Of a stretch of DNA of 64,000 nt, positions 1-8,865 are shown one piece after another. Position numbers and translations under genes: made by a program. Numbering within the stretch: the stretch's first letter is position 1; every line of letters begins with the position of its first letter. Location: assembly GCA_964567855.1 (NCBI GenBank), contig CAZMOE010000006.1, positions 1-64,000 of the forward strand, written 5' to 3'. The DNA is from Liminaster sp964567855 (lineage in GTDB: Bacteria > Bacteroidota > Bacteroidia > Bacteroidales > UBA3663). The notes under the pieces are model-generated. The model was given only the letters and a program-made list of their open reading frames with translations, was not told where the DNA came from and searched no databases.

Positions 1-396
1 GATAATAGTGTTACTTATGGAAAGGCGATGGGCGATATCTGTGGCGATCCACGCTATGATGCGGCCCGAGCCAATTGGGGCGGTAGCTGGCGGCTGCCGA
101 TGGAGAGCGAATTTCGTGAACTGGTGGATGAATGTCATTGGACATGGACGACTTTGGAAGATATGAAAGGTTATCGTGTCGTTGGTCCCAATGGTAATAG
201 TATCTTTCTTCCCGCTGCCGGTTGCCGCGACGGGTCGTCGCTCAGCGACGCTGGTTCCTACGGCGGCTATTGGAGCTCTACGCCTTACAAGAGCTATTCG
301 GACGACGCGTACGAGCTTTACTTCAGTAGTGGCGGTCACCACGTGGGCGATACCTATCGCCACTATGGGCGGCCAGTGCGCCCCGTTTCAGAATAA
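1..396 (+). CDS. FISUMP/DUF1566-type surface protein, 3' end only
   Basis: The reading frame is open from the first base of the window, so this is the C-terminal 131 residues of a longer protein; the ATG at 28 is internal. The visible part has the typical C-terminal pattern of Fibrobacter-succinogenes-major-paralogous (FISUMP) and related DUF1566 domains: GGSWRLPMESEFRELVDEC, then LPAAGCRDGSS, GGYWSSTPY and finally GRPVRPVSE. In Bacteroidota such domains sit at the C-terminus of secreted lipoproteins or Ig-like repeat proteins of unknown role. Two hairpins follow the stop, the second a good terminator. The N-terminal half, and therefore any signal peptide, is outside the window. The domain call is firm; no specific function can be given. 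Confidence 0.75.
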   Translation, partial: DNSVTYGKAMGDICGDPRYDAARANWGGSWRLPMESEFRELVDECHWTWTTLEDMKGYRVVGPNGNSIFLPAAGCRDGSSLSDAGSYGGYWSSTPYKSYSDDAYELYFSSGGHHVGDTYRHYGRPVRPVSE

Positions 397-437
397 AAGC
401 GTAGCGCTTTAATTCATTTGATTCATTCGATTTATTT

Positions 438-491
438 CATTGGGGCATTTCAAGCCCCAATGTTAATTCCCGCGAAGCGGGAAAAATTTTT
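438..491 (+). terminator. Tandem hairpins ending the FISUMP gene
   Basis: A 9-bp stem (438-446 with 454-462) is followed by a second 7-bp stem (467-473 with 477-483, loop GAA) and then AAATTTTT. The second is a classical intrinsic terminator for the plus-strand gene ending at 396. Confidence 0.7.
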
Positions 492-565
492 ACAATATAA
501 TAGGCTCTTTCTCCATCGAAAGATATTGGAACTACACCCATGAGGGTATCGTTTCCAAGACTTAA

Positions 566-600
566 TCCGGCAGGTTGTCTATATGAAACAACCTGCCGGA
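566..600. terminator. 13-bp stem-loop between convergent genes
   Basis: Perfect 13-bp inverted repeat (566-578 with 588-600, 9-nt loop) between the FISUMP gene and the end of the hmu operon at 647. It lies 47 nt past the hmuV stop and probably ends that operon. The T tract is weak on both strands. Confidence 0.55.
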
Positions 601-646
601 TCAATTATTTTGCTCTTCTCAAACCATTTGAATGTGCCGGAACTCT

Positions 647-973
647 CTATTCCGGCACATAAATAATCTCCCCGTTTTCCAGCTCATAGGCGATGCCGAC
701 CTTCTTTCCCTTTTTTCCGGTCGGTTCGTTCTGGTTTTCGGAGGGGGTATAGCGGTTGATTTTCGTTCCCTCTTTGGTAATGATTTCCATGTTCTCCTTG
801 CCCGGATTTTTCACCATGGTGAAATCTTCCTGACTGAACATTTCGGTCATATTATAGCGGGTGACGAGGGCCACCATCAGGGCGACGGCAAACACCATGG
901 CGACGTCGAAGAGGTTGCTGACCACGCTCATCGGGTCGTTGTCTTCGTCTCTGCGTAACAGATTGTGTCTCAT
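647..973 (-). CDS. hmuV: HmuV-like DUF2149 protein of the haem operon
   Basis: 108-residue DUF2149 protein, last gene of the hmu operon. The N-terminus carries the family's conserved block DNDPMSVVSNLFD running straight into one hydrophobic helix (about 19-38), followed by a short hydrophilic tail that ends in a GEIIYVPE-like strand. DUF2149 genes normally sit beside an ExbB/TolQ-like gene and a CobN-like gene, as here. The Asp at about residue 23, at the entry of the membrane helix, resembles the proton-carrying Asp of ExbD/TolR; I infer an ExbD-like partner of HmuU. It starts 38 nt after the hmuU stop. Orthologue of Porphyromonas HmuV by position and family. Confidence 0.8.
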   Translation of the reverse strand: MRHNLLRRDEDNDPMSVVSNLFDVAMVFAVALMVALVTRYNMTEMFSQEDFTMVKNPGKENMEIITKEGTKINRYTPSENQNEPTGKKGKKVGIAYELENGEIIYVPE

Positions 974-1011
974 TTCTTCTAAAATTTAAGAACCTCCTGT
1001 TCTGTTTCCGC

Positions 1012-1602
1012 TTATTTCTCTTTCAGCAATTCGGCTAAGAACTCCAGCCGGGTCATGTCCTGCAGATACCAACGTTGTTTCACCTGTTGCGTGATAAAGC
1101 CGATGGCCGAGGCAAAGAGGCCGATGACGGTGGTTGCGAACGCCACCTGCATGTTGTAGGCCATGGAGGCGATGTCGCCGGTCGATAGTCCGACCAGAGC
1201 CGGTCCCATCGGGATCAGTGTCCCCATCAGTCCGAGCATGGGTCCCATTTTGGTCAGTGTTTTGGAGAGGCCGAGATCTTTATCGGCTGCGATTTCAAAT
1301 TCGGCCAGCAGCCGTTGCACGTGCGCCGGGCTCTCTTTGACGGCCAGTATTTCACGGATGTAGCGGATGACGGCCGCCGGGCTTTGCTGGGGGAGCTGCG
1401 TTTCAAGAACCGCTATATTATCCCGGTTCAGGGTCGCAAAGGTCGCTTTCAACAGTGCCGCAGTCTTCCGGATAGCCAGATACTGGCCGAAGAAACTGCC
1501 GACAAGCAGCAGGGAGCGGATGAAGAGGATGATAAGGAGAACCACAACGGGGACGAGCAGCCCGGTTGAAATCCAGTAAAGAATGTCTGTAATGTAATTC
1601 AT
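1012..1602 (-). CDS. hmuU: HmuU-like MotA/TolQ/ExbB proton channel protein
   Basis: 196-residue inner-membrane protein of the MotA/TolQ/ExbB family. It has a first helix at about 12-34, a cytoplasmic middle part, then two close helices (about 118-138 and 150-172). The conserved glycine-rich segment GPMLGLMGTLIPMGPAL lies at the second helix, with the family Thr-rich third helix after it. Such proteins form pentameric proton channels that energise a partner across the periplasm. It lies 84 nt after hmuT and 38 nt before hmuV. In the hmuYRSTUV operon its role is thought to be energising haem handling, either with TonB-type transport or with the membrane chelatase HmuS; the exact partner is not shown by the sequence. 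Confidence 0.85.
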   Translation of the reverse strand: MNYITDILYWISTGLLVPVVVLLIILFIRSLLLVGSFFGQYLAIRKTAALLKATFATLNRDNIAVLETQLPQQSPAAVIRYIREILAVKESPAHVQRLLAEFEIAADKDLGLSKTLTKMGPMLGLMGTLIPMGPALVGLSTGDIASMAYNMQVAFATTVIGLFASAIGFITQQVKQRWYLQDMTRLEFLAELLKEK

Positions 1603-1686
1603 ATCTGGAAAATTTATAAGTGTATTGATAGTGTAGGTGATGTTTCCCGTATTGCCGCGGGTAGCGTTAATGCCGTCGGCGGCGGT

Positions 1687-2397
1687 TTACGGATTGCGGG
1701 AACCGCCGCCAAGCGTCTCTTTCCTGATCCGCCGGCGGCGGATGGCCATACCGATAAGGCTGCCGGCGATGACGAGGGCGAGGCAACCGCCGAATGCGGT
1801 CCAGTCGGTCGCATCCGTACCGGCGACGGCGGTTCTGCCGTTCACGGTGGCGATCACCCCGATGATGGCGACCAGCGCATTGCACATGAACAGCAGTTCC
1901 AGCCGGAGTTCTTTTTCAGGCAACAGCATCCGCAGTCCCCACGTCGCAGCGGGCATGAGTACGAAGATGCTGCCCGCCAGTCCCCACGCCACGGTAGCGA
2001 ACGCCGTGCCCGGCAGGGCGAATATCAGGGCCACCAGACCGCTGAACAAGACCGGAAAGATGAGTACGCCCGGCATCCAGCGCAGCAACCGGTAGATCCA
2101 AACCGTCCGCCGGCGGACGGCACCCGTGTAAAGCAGATGGGCGGCCAGCAGACAGAAGCACATCTGCCATATCACTTCTATGGTCAGTACTACCGAGGTG
2201 TCGAGCATCAGCGCCGGGTTGGCCAGCCAGTCCTGAATCTGCGTCCGGGACTGTTCGATGGCATAGGGCCATGACCACCCCGTCACTAAAGCGAGCACAA
2301 AGGCTATGACCACCGTCTGCCACGGTTTCAGAAAGGTCAGCTTCATCCATGTATTGAAAAACACGAGAAGCATGAGTATGAGAACGAGTGTTTCCAA
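1687..2397 (-). CDS. hmuT: HmuT-like polytopic membrane protein of the haem operon
   Basis: 236-residue, very hydrophobic protein with about six to seven predicted membrane helices spread over the whole length and a short Arg-rich C-terminal tail (IRRRRIRKE). No enzyme motif is visible. It is assigned as HmuT from its place between the CobN-like hmuS and the ExbB-like hmuU, the same order as in Porphyromonas and Bacteroides hmu operons. The name HmuT in this operon should not be confused with the periplasmic haem-binding HmuT of ABC systems. It may form a membrane platform for HmuS or HmuU/V; this is inference. Confidence 0.7.
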   Translation of the reverse strand: METLVLILMLLVFFNTWMKLTFLKPWQTVVIAFVLALVTGWSWPYAIEQSRTQIQDWLANPALMLDTSVVLTIEVIWQMCFCLLAAHLLYTGAVRRRTVWIYRLLRWMPGVLIFPVLFSGLVALIFALPGTAFATVAWGLAGSIFVLMPAATWGLRMLLPEKELRLELLFMCNALVAIIGVIATVNGRTAVAGTDATDWTAFGGCLALVIAGSLIGMAIRRRRIRKETLGGGSRNP

Positions 2398-2469
2398 TGT
2401 CGGTTGTAAATGATTGGGTATGGATAATACGATTTATGGGACTTTGCGGAATTTCGGAAGGCCGGTCCG

Positions 2470-2488
2470 GCGGGAGGGTGGCTCCCGC
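2470..2488 (-). other. Intercistronic GC hairpin between hmuS and hmuT
   Basis: A 7-bp all-GC-rich stem (2470-2476 with 2482-2488, 5-nt loop) directly after the hmuS stop, with no T tract on the minus strand. It is more likely an mRNA-stabilising or processing element than a terminator, because hmuT-U-V follow in the same direction. Confidence 0.35.
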
Positions 2489-2498
2489 TGGTGAAAAT

Positions 2499-5400
2499 TT
2501 ATCGGTTCAATGTCTTCCGGCGTTTGCGTACCATGATGACGAGGCCGATGACCGCTATCGCCACGATCCCGGCTACTGCGCCGCCGGAGACGAATGTTCT
2601 GGAGGTATCGGTCGCCTGATTCATTTCCTCTTTTTTCATCACCATGCCCTGCTTTCCCTGTTCGGCGGTTGTCTCGCGGATCTCGCGGATGTTCTCCCGA
2701 TATTGTCGGGAAGCGGCTTCCGGAGTCTGTCCGGCGATGAAATCGCGGAGTTTGGCATTGTCGCAGACCATGCCGGAGCATGCCGGCTTGTATTTGTTGA
2801 CCAGTTCGACGTGGAGGGCGGCGATGTCTCTGATTTGCTGTTCGCTGGCCTGCCACATGCCCTTTCGCACGGTTTCCAGCATCACGGCCGTCATCTCTTG
2901 GAGGGCTGCGGGATTGCGGTTTTCAAAATATTCTTGCACGCCGAGGCTGAATTTGTCCTTGACATAAACGTTGTATATCTCCGACCACATTTCCTGATCT
3001 ATGGCTTCCGGTTTCATTACGTTCCAGCCGTATGTATTTTGCACGATTTCGGCAAATGTGGCGGCGCTGCCGGCATCGCCTTTCATTTTTTCCTTGATAT
3101 AGGTCGGGTTGAAGATCGTGGTGCGGCTTTCGACGCCGATGGCTTCCTTGACCTCCTGCATCCGCACGTTGTTGCGGTTCCGGTAATCGCTGAGGTAGGC
3201 ATCCGGATCCTTGCCGGTCACGTTGCGGACCGCGAGGTTCATTCCCCCCATGAATTCATAGACATGATCTAAACTAAGGGCGCCCCACGTATTGCTTTGA
3301 CGGGGTTGGATGACGGCATCGGTGTGGCTCAGTGCGGCTTCAAAGGCGGCTTTGGAGAAGCTCTCCCAATCTTTTTCGCTGCCATAGAAAGCACCCATGT
3401 TGTTGAGGTAGGTTTCGGCGATTTCCTGTTCTTTTTCCCACCGGTCGCCGGCCTGCACCATTCCCTGTATGCCGGTGCCGTAGTTGCCGTTCGCTCCTCC
3501 GAAGACGCGGAAGGCAGACATGGCGCGGGCCTCTTTCGGCGAGATCCCTTTTTCGGTCAGCAGCCGCTCCGATTCGATAACACCGGTTCTGACCTGATTT
3601 TCAAACTCATCTTCATCGGCAGCCGCTGCCATTTCTACGGCACGGTTGATCAGAAAGAGACGTGATGCAGCCAGGTCGCGGAGCTGTCCGCTGGTCTGTA
3701 CGACCACGTCGATGCGGGGCCGGCCTAATTCCCCGGAGGGAATCAGACGCAGGTCGCTGACGCGGCCGAAGGCGTCGCGGATAGGCTCGACGCCCAGCAT
3801 GTAAAGGACTTGTGCGATGGTGGCCCCTTCGGTTTCTATAAATTCGCCGCTCCAGAGCGTATAGCTCACCTTGCGCGGAATGCTGTCGTTGTGACGGCTT
3901 CTGTACATGGCGATCGTTTTTTCCGCCAGGGCCTTGCCCTTTTCCCAGGCCGATTCGCTGGGGGTATTTTCGGCATTGATGCCATACAGGTTGCGGCCGG
4001 TGGGCAGCGTGTTCGGGTTGGCGATCGGGTCACCGCCGGGCGACGGGGGGGTGAAACCGCCGTTCATGGCATTGATGAGCGAGGCCAATTCGCTGGCGGG
4101 ACTTTCAATCAGCGCTTTTCTGTAGTTATCCACGTTTTTCAGGGTGCGTTCCACCTCTGTGATGGCCGTGGCCAGATGGATTTCCTCTTTGCTGTATTCT
4201 TTCCTGCCGGCGGCCATCATCTGCATCATTTCCGAGATGTTGTCACCCTTTCCGGTGACGCTGCCGCCCATCTTTGCCGCCATCTTTTTAAGTGCCTCCG
4301 GGCTGGCACCCATTTTGCGGGCCATCTGAAGCGCTGTCTTCGGATCCATGCCTTTGCCTGCTTCCCGCATACGTCCCATGTCGACGTTTGCGGGGGCTTG
4401 CGCGGTTGTATCCGGAGCCTGCTGCCGGCCGTTTTCAGTTGTTGCCTGGCTGGATGCAGCTTCGTTTTTCTGGCGGGGTGCGGTAGCCTGCATGGCCATC
4501 ATCATCGCCATCATGCCCTGCGGCGCATTGCGGGATTCTTCCACCTCCCGGGCCAGGGCCAGTTCCTCGGCGGAGATTTGGGCCGTCCGGCAGATAAATT
4601 CGTCTGTCGCCAGCGCCGGATTGGCGAGCAGGCGGGCGACGAGAGCCTTGGCCGGCTTGCGGTAACGGCTGTCGAAAAGCGATTTGTGCTTTTCAAGATC
4701 GGCAGAAGCCCTGCCGCGCAGTTTGTCAAGAGCCAGAAGCCCGTATGCGATCGGGTCGGTGGCCATGGAATAAACGCTGCTTGTGATTCTTGCCTCTTCA
4801 TAGGGCTCGCCGAGTGTGTAAAGTTGTCCGGTGATCTTTTCGGCGGCCAGTTCTTCGGCAAAGTTTTCTATTCGGGCGATTTCTTCTTCCGTGTAAGGGG
4901 CGGACGTCAGACTGTCAAGGCCCAGTTCGCGGTGGATGCCCAGTTGCACGGTGAGTTTCTTCACCTGTGCAGCGGCTTTGTCGCGGGCTGCCGTATTGCC
5001 GGCTTCGGCCGCTTCCCATTGCTGGTTGTAGATCTTGATGGCTTTCGTCAGCTCTCTGTAGATGCCGTGTACACTGCTCTCCATGAACGGCGGGGTCAAA
5101 TAGGTTTGGGTTCCCGCATAGCTTCTGCGCTTTGCGATGAGGCTTTCGCCGACATTGCCTATCGTGTAGAGGTAAAGATGAGGCATGGAACCGACAAGAC
5201 GGTCCGGCCAGTCGTCGGAACAGAGGGCGACCTGCTTGCGCGGGGTATATTCAAGGCTTCCATGGGTGCCGAAATGAATCAGCACATCGGCCTTGAAGCC
5301 GAATTGTGACCAGAGGTAGGAGGCTATATAGGGATAGGGTGGCGCAGCATTCGTGCCGTGCACGATCTGGAAGCTGTTGTCTCCTTTCCCCGCCATGTTT

Positions 5401-6896
5401 TGCGGTAATAACACCACATTACCGAACCGGATACGCGCTACTGCAAGCCGTCCGTCTTCTGTGGACATATATTCTCCGGGAAATTCTCCGTTTTGACGGA
5501 CTACTTCGTCGTATAGTTGCGTGCGGCCTTCGCTCATGGTAGCAAACCAGCGCTCAAAATCTTCCTTGGAGATATATTCGGGATCTCCGTTGCGCATGAA
5601 TTCTTCGTAGGCGCCTTCGGCATAGGCATTGAAGACGGCCCCCTGGCTCTGGATGAGCTTGCCGAGTTCCTGTGCGGAGGCCGGCAGGCCGTCGACGCGG
5701 TAACCTTCTTCCTTCATGCGAGCCAAAAGGTTGTAGAGAGACGGCACTACTTCCATGCCGCTGGCCGTAAGCGCATTTTGACCGGGACCTTTGAAATAGT
5801 AGATGGCCACACGTTTCTCGCCGTTGGCTTTTCGTGCCAGATCGGTGTAATTGTTAATGGTCCGGACGAATGAAGCCAGGCGTTCGGGGATCGCGTAAAC
5901 TTCTTGAAGACCTTCCGCATTGATGCGGTGGGCGAAAAGGGCATAGGGGCGGATGGCTCCGTCGATTTCGGGGGTAACAATGCTCTGCGACATGAATCCC
6001 CCGTTCATTCCGCTCTTGTCCGCTTCCCATTCTTCGGTAAGACGGTTGACGTTGAGAGGCGTGAAAAGCGGAATGTTCTGTTCTTTAAGCCAGTCGACCA
6101 TGAAATCGCCCATGCGGCCGTGTGCCATGTTGATGACGGCGGCGAATCGCATTCCGCCGGCTTCGTTCAGGAAGGTCCGGATGTTTCGCACGGGATAGAC
6201 GATGTTTCCGCTCTCCTCGAGGGCCCGTATCAGATCGGTCGGGTCACCCATTTGTCCGGTGATGATGATCCGCGGAGCGCCGGAGAGCATCAGACCCGCA
6301 TTGGAAAGGAACGCCTCGTAGTCGGCAAGACTATTGAATTCCAATTCTTCATTCTCCGGGTGCGCCGGATCGGCATGATACAGCAGTCCGGCGGCATGTG
6401 CTGTCACTGCGGTTATTTCGTCGAGGCTGACGCTCTTGCCGTCTATATGGCGGCGGACATAATTCAGCATGCTGCGGTAATTGCTTCGGCCGCCGGCCGA
6501 GAGGTATTGCATGATAGTGTCTGCCGCGATGCTGTCGAGGCTGACAATACGGTTGGCGGGGTTCGTGGCGGCTGTGGTGAGAACCGGCTGCCCGCAGAGG
6601 GCGGCGACTTCGAGCCGGGAACGCTGTTCTTCGGTGAGGCGCAGCCCCATGCCGTTCATGAAGATCATGTCATAGTCATCAAGGCGGTCGAAGTCTTCGG
6701 CGGAAAGCTCTTCGATACTGATGAAACGGTTATCGTTACTTTTGGAGATCTCGCCAAGGGTAATGATTTGGTAGTTGACGAAAGCGATGCGGGTGGGAGC
6801 GAGCCAGGCGTTCCATGCGGCGACGGCCGCGGCAATGACAACGGCCGCGAGCAGGCCCCATCCGATAAGGCGTTTGTTGTTCTTTTTATTTTTCAT
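2499..6896 (-). CDS. hmuS: HmuS, CobN/Mg-chelatase-like haem (de)chelatase, membrane-anchored
   Basis: 1465-residue CobN/BchH-family protein. An N-terminal hydrophobic helix (about 10-30) and a C-terminal helix followed by RKRRK (about 1435-1465) show that the large body is membrane-tethered, unlike soluble cobaltochelatase CobN. The family core is clear: HFGTHGSLEYTP near residue 545, then PHLYLYTIGNVGES and AKRRSY. CobI/CobN partner genes CobS/CobT and cobalamin genes are absent. The hmuYR context points to haem: Bacteroides HmuS homologues have been described as removing iron from haem under anaerobic conditions. A Met-rich, low-complexity insertion (about 794-900, with MMAMMMAMQ and MMQMMA) splits the core. 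It begins 22 nt after hmuR. Confident as HmuS; the direction of the reaction is from literature on homologues, not from this sequence. Confidence 0.88.
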   Translation of the reverse strand: MKNKKNNKRLIGWGLLAAVVIAAAVAAWNAWLAPTRIAFVNYQIITLGEISKSNDNRFISIEELSAEDFDRLDDYDMIFMNGMGLRLTEEQRSRLEVAALCGQPVLTTAATNPANRIVSLDSIAADTIMQYLSAGGRSNYRSMLNYVRRHIDGKSVSLDEITAVTAHAAGLLYHADPAHPENEELEFNSLADYEAFLSNAGLMLSGAPRIIITGQMGDPTDLIRALEESGNIVYPVRNIRTFLNEAGGMRFAAVINMAHGRMGDFMVDWLKEQNIPLFTPLNVNRLTEEWEADKSGMNGGFMSQSIVTPEIDGAIRPYALFAHRINAEGLQEVYAIPERLASFVRTINNYTDLARKANGEKRVAIYYFKGPGQNALTASGMEVVPSLYNLLARMKEEGYRVDGLPASAQELGKLIQSQGAVFNAYAEGAYEEFMRNGDPEYISKEDFERWFATMSEGRTQLYDEVVRQNGEFPGEYMSTEDGRLAVARIRFGNVVLLPQNMAGKGDNSFQIVHGTNAAPPYPYIASYLWSQFGFKADVLIHFGTHGSLEYTPRKQVALCSDDWPDRLVGSMPHLYLYTIGNVGESLIAKRRSYAGTQTYLTPPFMESSVHGIYRELTKAIKIYNQQWEAAEAGNTAARDKAAAQVKKLTVQLGIHRELGLDSLTSAPYTEEEIARIENFAEELAAEKITGQLYTLGEPYEEARITSSVYSMATDPIAYGLLALDKLRGRASADLEKHKSLFDSRYRKPAKALVARLLANPALATDEFICRTAQISAEELALAREVEESRNAPQGMMAMMMAMQATAPRQKNEAASSQATTENGRQQAPDTTAQAPANVDMGRMREAGKGMDPKTALQMARKMGASPEALKKMAAKMGGSVTGKGDNISEMMQMMAAGRKEYSKEEIHLATAITEVERTLKNVDNYRKALIESPASELASLINAMNGGFTPPSPGGDPIANPNTLPTGRNLYGINAENTPSESAWEKGKALAEKTIAMYRSRHNDSIPRKVSYTLWSGEFIETEGATIAQVLYMLGVEPIRDAFGRVSDLRLIPSGELGRPRIDVVVQTSGQLRDLAASRLFLINRAVEMAAAADEDEFENQVRTGVIESERLLTEKGISPKEARAMSAFRVFGGANGNYGTGIQGMVQAGDRWEKEQEIAETYLNNMGAFYGSEKDWESFSKAAFEAALSHTDAVIQPRQSNTWGALSLDHVYEFMGGMNLAVRNVTGKDPDAYLSDYRNRNNVRMQEVKEAIGVESRTTIFNPTYIKEKMKGDAGSAATFAEIVQNTYGWNVMKPEAIDQEMWSEIYNVYVKDKFSLGVQEYFENRNPAALQEMTAVMLETVRKGMWQASEQQIRDIAALHVELVNKYKPACSGMVCDNAKLRDFIAGQTPEAASRQYRENIREIRETTAEQGKQGMVMKKEEMNQATDTSRTFVSGGAVAGIVAIAVIGLVIMVRKRRKTLNR

Positions 6897-6918
6897 TGTT
6901 TCTTATTTATAGGCAGAA

Positions 6919-8865
6919 TTATTTTTCGTGCCGGAAAAACTTTTCTACATCGACGGAAAGTCCCATACTGAATGAGGTCCCCGTCGTGCTGGGCGAATTG
7001 TTGTAGTAATAGTCCGGCCGGTAGTTGAAAAGGTTGTCGGCGGTGAAAGTCACATTGAAACCCTGGAAAATGCGTTGGGCGATCGTGAGCTTACAGAGTG
7101 CGTAGCCGGGATATTTTTGCTCGACGGTCTCTTCATACGAGGTGGCGGAAGCATATTCGTCGGCGATCATTCTTGACAGCCAGCGGCCGCTGAGAGCGAT
7201 GTCGAGGCCGTAGTTTTTCCATTGATGGCCGTAGCTTACTTTGGCCGTGGCGGTATGGGGACGGGTGCTGGAGGTCTCCGGCTGGCCGTGCGGGATATGT
7301 TCGTGCGTGTAGGCATAGGAAATCCGGGCACCGATGCCGCAGCTCCATCGGGCGGAGGCATCCGCGTTGATTCCGGCGATGTCTACATCGGCGATGTTGG
7401 TATAGCACATGCCGTTCAGGCCGCGGTTCCATGCCGTGGTGATGCGATCCTGCACGCGGTTATAGAATCCGGTCAGCGTGGCGTTGTACCGGTTGCGGTT
7501 GAATTCTCCGGTTACGGAGAAGTTATGGCTTTTTTCCGACTTGAGGTCGGCATTTCCGTAAATCATGAAGATGCTGGCCATGTCGAAGTTCATATACATC
7601 TCCTTCAAGGTCGGCGCCCGGAATCCGCCGGCGTATGAAGCACGCAGGGAGGCGTAGGTCCATTTATACATAGCCGCTAATTTACCGGTGATGTGGCTTG
7701 CTTCGGCTTCGGAAAAGTAATCGTAGCGCATTCCGCCGATCATGTTGAAGCGGATTGTGGGGTTCCAGTCGTATTGGGTGAAAGCGTCGAGGGTGTGCTG
7801 CTTTTTATCACCGTTGTCGGCGAACTGATAGGTCATGAGATAGTCTCTGAGGTAGTCCCCGCCGACCGTCAGCGTATGTTGTTCATGAAACTGATGATTG
7901 TAGACCGTGCGCACCGAATGCTGAACATTGCTGTAGTCGCGGATGTCTTTGCGTGTGCCGGTGTTGTAATCGCTTTTATCGTATTGGTCGAAAGAATAGG
8001 CCACTTCGAGATTGTCGCTATCATGAAAGTCGTAATCGGCTTTCAGGCCGCCGCTGAAGTCCCGGTATCGGTCATGTACGGCCGGCTGGGAATCGCGTTC
8101 ACGGAAGAAGTAGCCGAGGCGTCCGGTCAGCTTGAGGCCGTCGACAGGTTTGTAGATCATTCTTTCCTTGACGTTCCAGGTCTCGTTGGCGTAGACCTGG
8201 CTGTAATCACCGGCCCGGTTCAGGCGGATAGCATCGACAGAGGTTCGCTGTACGTTGGTCTGGCTGTTCCATTTCCCTTTGCTGATCCCGAGAGTGCCGC
8301 CGTTTCTCCACTCGTTGTGTTCGCCATACCGGCTGTTGAGGTTCAGGGTCCAGGGTTCGATGGAGTTCTTGCTGATGATGTTGACGACCCCTCCCACGGC
8401 GTTGGAGCCGTACAGCGTGGAGGCGGCACCGCGAACGATTTCGATGCGGCTCACATTGTCCAGATTGAGACTGCTGTAGTCGATATTGTCAAGCGTTTCT
8501 CCGGCAAGGCGTTCGCCATCCACAAGGAAAAGGACCGAATTGCCGCCGAAGCCCTGCATATTCAGTGACACTTGCTGGTTCATGGAGAACGAGAACTCGA
8601 TTCCAGGCAGTTCCTGCTGCAATAGTTCGCCGATGTGGGTGGCATCGGTGCGGCGGATTTCTTCTGCCGTGATGACGCGGGTCACGACCGGCACGTTTTT
8701 CAGTGGTTTCGGCGTGCGGGTGGCGGTGACGACTACCTGGTCGAGGTTCCGACAAGTGTCGGCCTCCGCGGTTTGCGCGTCGGAGGCCGTTCCGGCTCTG
8801 CCGGTATGGGCAAACAGGTATAATATACCACAGAAAAAGAAGCGGGAATGATGTATGAGCTTCAT
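6919..8865 (-). CDS. hmuR: HmuR, TonB-dependent haem receptor
   Basis: 648-residue outer-membrane receptor. A signal peptide (to about residue 25) precedes a plug domain with VVVTATRTPKPLKNVPV, GFGGNSVLFLVDGERL and RIEIVRGAASTLYGSNAVGG, then a 22-strand-type barrel ending in an aromatic-rich strand. The two signatures of HmuR-type haem receptors are present as variants: FRAP (415-418) for YRAP and NADL (438-441) for NPDL. The segment between them is rich in Met and contains no His. The start codon overlaps the hmuY stop by 4 nt (ATGA), which supports this start and tight co-translation. Role: energy-dependent import of haem delivered by the HmuY-like lipoprotein. Confidence 0.9.
   Translation of the reverse strand: MKLIHHSRFFFCGILYLFAHTGRAGTASDAQTAEADTCRNLDQVVVTATRTPKPLKNVPVVTRVITAEEIRRTDATHIGELLQQELPGIEFSFSMNQQVSLNMQGFGGNSVLFLVDGERLAGETLDNIDYSSLNLDNVSRIEIVRGAASTLYGSNAVGGVVNIISKNSIEPWTLNLNSRYGEHNEWRNGGTLGISKGKWNSQTNVQRTSVDAIRLNRAGDYSQVYANETWNVKERMIYKPVDGLKLTGRLGYFFRERDSQPAVHDRYRDFSGGLKADYDFHDSDNLEVAYSFDQYDKSDYNTGTRKDIRDYSNVQHSVRTVYNHQFHEQHTLTVGGDYLRDYLMTYQFADNGDKKQHTLDAFTQYDWNPTIRFNMIGGMRYDYFSEAEASHITGKLAAMYKWTYASLRASYAGGFRAPTLKEMYMNFDMASIFMIYGNADLKSEKSHNFSVTGEFNRNRYNATLTGFYNRVQDRITTAWNRGLNGMCYTNIADVDIAGINADASARWSCGIGARISYAYTHEHIPHGQPETSSTRPHTATAKVSYGHQWKNYGLDIALSGRWLSRMIADEYASATSYEETVEQKYPGYALCKLTIAQRIFQGFNVTFTADNLFNYRPDYYYNNSPSTTGTSFSMGLSVDVEKFFRHEK

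Noticed and set aside
3810..5309. Long plus-strand frame (499 codons) opposite hmuS
   Set aside because: No family features; hmuS on the other strand is a well-supported gene with conserved CobN motifs. GC-rich antisense frames are common here.
2499..6896. Cobaltochelatase CobN of vitamin B12 synthesis
   Set aside because: No CobS/CobT or cobalamin genes nearby; membrane anchors at both ends and the hmuYR-TUV context indicate HmuS.
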